Below, in pieces: positions 5,509-6,771 of a stretch of 6,771 bases of DNA; the first letter of the stretch is position 1; each line of letters starts with the position of its first letter. Source of the stretch: Actinomycetes bacterium (GTDB taxonomy: Bacteria > Actinomycetota > Actinomycetes > Actinomycetales > Microbacteriaceae); the NCBI GenBank assembly GCA_023457615.1, contig JAEWKY010000055.1, positions 1-6,771 on the forward strand. Direction: 5' to 3'. Under the pieces are notes generated by a model. That model saw nothing but the letters and a program-made list of their open reading frames with translations. It had not been told where the DNA came from and searched no databases. The position numbers and the translations under genes are program-made.

Positions 5509-5931
5509 TCAGCGATAGCCCATGTGCGCCGCGACATCCGGGTCGTTGACGAGGATGAAGTCGCTGTGCGACCAGAACTCCTCGCGCCAGGGATGTGCCA
5601 TGGCCTGGTCCCGCGAGAGCTTTCGTCCGAAGAACGGGACGTCGCCCCACGCCGCGGCGGCGTCGACCATGGTCGACGCGAAGGTAGGACTGTTCGATAC
5701 CGGTCCGACTCGGCATCCGAAGGTCATGCGCTGCTGGTCTTCGGCGTCCCAGTCGGAGGAGTGCACGATGTCGATCCAGACCTCGTGCCCGTCGTGGTGA
5801 TAGCAGGAGGCGAAGTAGAACGCGAGAAGCCCACCGTCGCGGAGGAGGGAGCCGCTCACGCTCACACGAGGCTCGCCGCAGTGCTCGCACACCGTCTCAC
5901 TGACGTTGCGTTCCTCGTCGACCGAGAGCAT
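5509..5931 (-). CDS. Unassigned 140-residue protein with an N-terminal CxxC and further Cys/His
   Basis: I do not recognise a characterised family. The protein is small, acidic and soluble, with no signal peptide or membrane segment. Visible features: a CEHCGEP zinc-ribbon-like knuckle (C15, C18), then SGSLLRDGGLLAFYFASCYHHDGHEVWIDIVHSSDW (26-61) with C43 and H45, H46, H49, FGCRVGP with C73, and an aromatic C-terminal half containing FFGRKLSRDQAMAHPW (100-115) and FWSHSDFILVNDP (119-131). C15, C18, C43 and C73 could form a metal site, but the pattern is not a known one. The ATG is well supported by AGGAGGAG 6 nt upstream. Codons rare in the neighbours (GTA, AGT, CCT, CGA) cluster in residues 74-84. 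It sits 45 bp after guaB1 and before a terminator hairpin. A weak -10-like TACGGT lies at 5952-5957 on the minus strand. A real gene; function unknown. Confidence 0.85.
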   Translation of the reverse strand: MLSVDEERNVSETVCEHCGEPRVSVSGSLLRDGGLLAFYFASCYHHDGHEVWIDIVHSSDWDAEDQQRMTFGCRVGPVSNSPTFASTMVDAAAAWGDVPFFGRKLSRDQAMAHPWREEFWSHSDFILVNDPDVAAHMGYR

Positions 5932-5937
5932 CCCCGA

Positions 5938-5945
5938 CTCCTCCT
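5938..5945 (-). promoter_or_regulatory. Strong Shine-Dalgarno of the 140-aa gene
   Basis: On the minus strand AGGAGGAG is followed by a 6-nt spacer and ATG. It is the best ribosome-binding site in the window and supports the start at 5931. It contrasts with the leaderless-looking starts of nnrD, the HAD gene and the HhH-GPD gene. Confidence 0.8.
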
Positions 5946-5976
5946 GCGCTCACCGTAGCGAAGGGACCTCGAGTCC

Positions 5977-6771
5977 TCACCAGGAGACGGGGAGCGCCTT
6001 GCCCTCCTCGTAGCCCGCGGCCGACTGGATGCCCACGACGGCCCGGTCGCGGAAGGTCGGCAGGTCGGCGGCGCCGGCGTAGGTGAACGACGAGCGCACG
6101 CCGGAGGTGATCATGTCGAGGAGATCCTCCACGGAGGGCCGCAGCGGGTCGAGGTAGATCGTCGACGAGGAGATGCCTTCCGCGAAGAGCTCCTTGCGCG
6201 CGAGCTCGTAGGGGTCGAGCCCGCCGAAGCGCTCGTGCACGGCCTTCGTCGAGGCCATCCCCCAGCTCTGCTTGTAGCGGCGGCCGTCGGCGTCGGACTC
6301 GATCGTGCCGGGCGACTCGAGCGTGCCCGCGAACCACGAGCCGATCATGACGCTCGAGGCGCCCGCGGCGAGCGCGAGGGCGACGTCGCGCGGGTAGCGC
6401 ACGCCGCCGTCGGCCCAGACCAGCGCGCCGAGCTCGTGGGCGCGGTCGGCGGTCTCGAGCACCGCGGAGAACTGCGGGCGTCCGACGGCGGTCATCATGC
6501 GCGTCGTGCACATCGCGCCCGGACCGACGCCGACCTTGAGGATGTCCGCGCCGGCCGACACGAGATCGCTCACGCCGTCACGCGTGACGATGTTGCCCGC
6601 CACGATCGGCAGCCCGAGGTCGAGGGCGCGCACGGCCTCGAGCGCCGCGAGCATGCCCTCCTGGTGGCCGTGCGCGGTGTCGAGCACGAGCACGTCGGCG
6701 CCCGCGTCGGCGAGGGCCTTGGCCCGCCCGGCGGCGTCGCGGTTGATGCCGACGGCCGCCGCGACGCGCAG
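5977..6771 (-). CDS. guaB1: GuaB1-family IMP dehydrogenase-related protein (probable GMP reductase), C-terminal 264 aa
   Basis: The open frame enters from the right edge and ends with ...KALPVSW. It is the TIM-barrel part of the IMPDH/GMPR superfamily. Seen, numbered from the first visible residue: VLVLDTAHGHQEGM (27-40); VAGNIVTRDGV (57-67); the active-site loop GVGPGAMCTTRMMTAVGRPQ (81-100) with catalytic C88; ADGGVRYPRDVALALAAGA (120-138), where DGG binds the nucleotide phosphate; VMIGSWFAGT (141-150); and the flap segment YKQSWGMAS (166-174). The C-terminal SGVRSSFTYAGAADLPTF matches GuaB1 more than GuaB. Mycobacterial GuaB1 has been shown to be an NADPH-dependent GMP reductase (GMP to IMP) with regulatory CBS domains; the CBS region would lie in the part outside this window. 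Internal GTG codons near 6693 are not the start. It is the first gene of the minus-strand run and its distance to the next gene is 45 bp. Confidence 0.93.
   Translation of the reverse strand: MRVAAAVGINRDAAGRAKALADAGADVLVLDTAHGHQEGMLAALEAVRALDLGLPIVAGNIVTRDGVSDLVSAGADILKVGVGPGAMCTTRMMTAVGRPQFSAVLETADRAHELGALVWADGGVRYPRDVALALAAGASSVMIGSWFAGTLESPGTIESDADGRRYKQSWGMASTKAVHERFGGLDPYELARKELFAEGISSSTIYLDPLRPSVEDLLDMITSGVRSSFTYAGAADLPTFRDRAVVGIQSAAGYEEGKALPVSW

Noticed and set aside
5462..5890. Alternative minus-strand frame overlapping the 140-aa gene
   Set aside because: Arg-rich product, no ribosome-binding site, and it runs through the terminator hairpin; the overlapping frame with AGGAGGAG is the gene.

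Overview
The window is GC-rich throughout (about two thirds or more G+C where I counted lines) and is packed with short-gapped genes. GTG and ATG starts are mixed, and several starts have a TANNNT box about 7-12 nt upstream instead of a Shine-Dalgarno sequence. Together with the gene families (standalone NnrD, GuaB1, a paired CNNM/CBS locus, a DQQVPME-type HhH-GPD protein), this points to a high-GC actinobacterium, most likely Microbacteriaceae. The genus is an inference from codon style and family resemblance, not from a search.

Layout. (1) The left edge holds the first 151 codons of nnrD on the minus strand (ADP-dependent NAD(P)H-hydrate dehydratase). It diverges from a plus-strand pair: a HAD-like hydrolase and a YqjM-type Old Yellow Enzyme joined by an ATGA overlap. 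The two divergent start codons are only 22 bp apart and the gap holds two overlapping -10-like boxes. (2) A 207-bp gap (2180-2386) between convergent genes carries a perfect 16-bp tandem duplication and a head-to-head array of 19-20-bp degenerate repeats folding on a 12-bp stem. (3) The right two thirds is a minus-strand run, in transcription order: guaB1 (C-terminal 264 aa, cut by the window edge), an unassigned 140-aa protein, an HhH-GPD-type DNA repair protein, and two paralogous CNNM/CBS membrane proteins overlapping by GTGA.

How the genes work together. NnrD repairs damaged NAD(P)H, and the OYE across the divergent promoter is a flavin reductase that would draw on NAD(P)H, so a loose cofactor theme is possible but unproven. 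GuaB1 acts in purine salvage. guaB1 followed by a long and a short CNNM protein matches the order I know from Mycobacterium tuberculosis (Rv1843c-Rv1842c-Rv1841c). Here the block is split by two extra genes, separated from each other by a strong hairpin and carrying their own start signals. The long/short CNNM pair looks like two subunits of one membrane cation-transport assembly.

I see no tRNA, rRNA, transposase, CRISPR array or phage gene. The least explained parts are the repeat island at 2201-2373 and the 140-aa gene at 5509-5931. I do not see a clear new multi-gene system.
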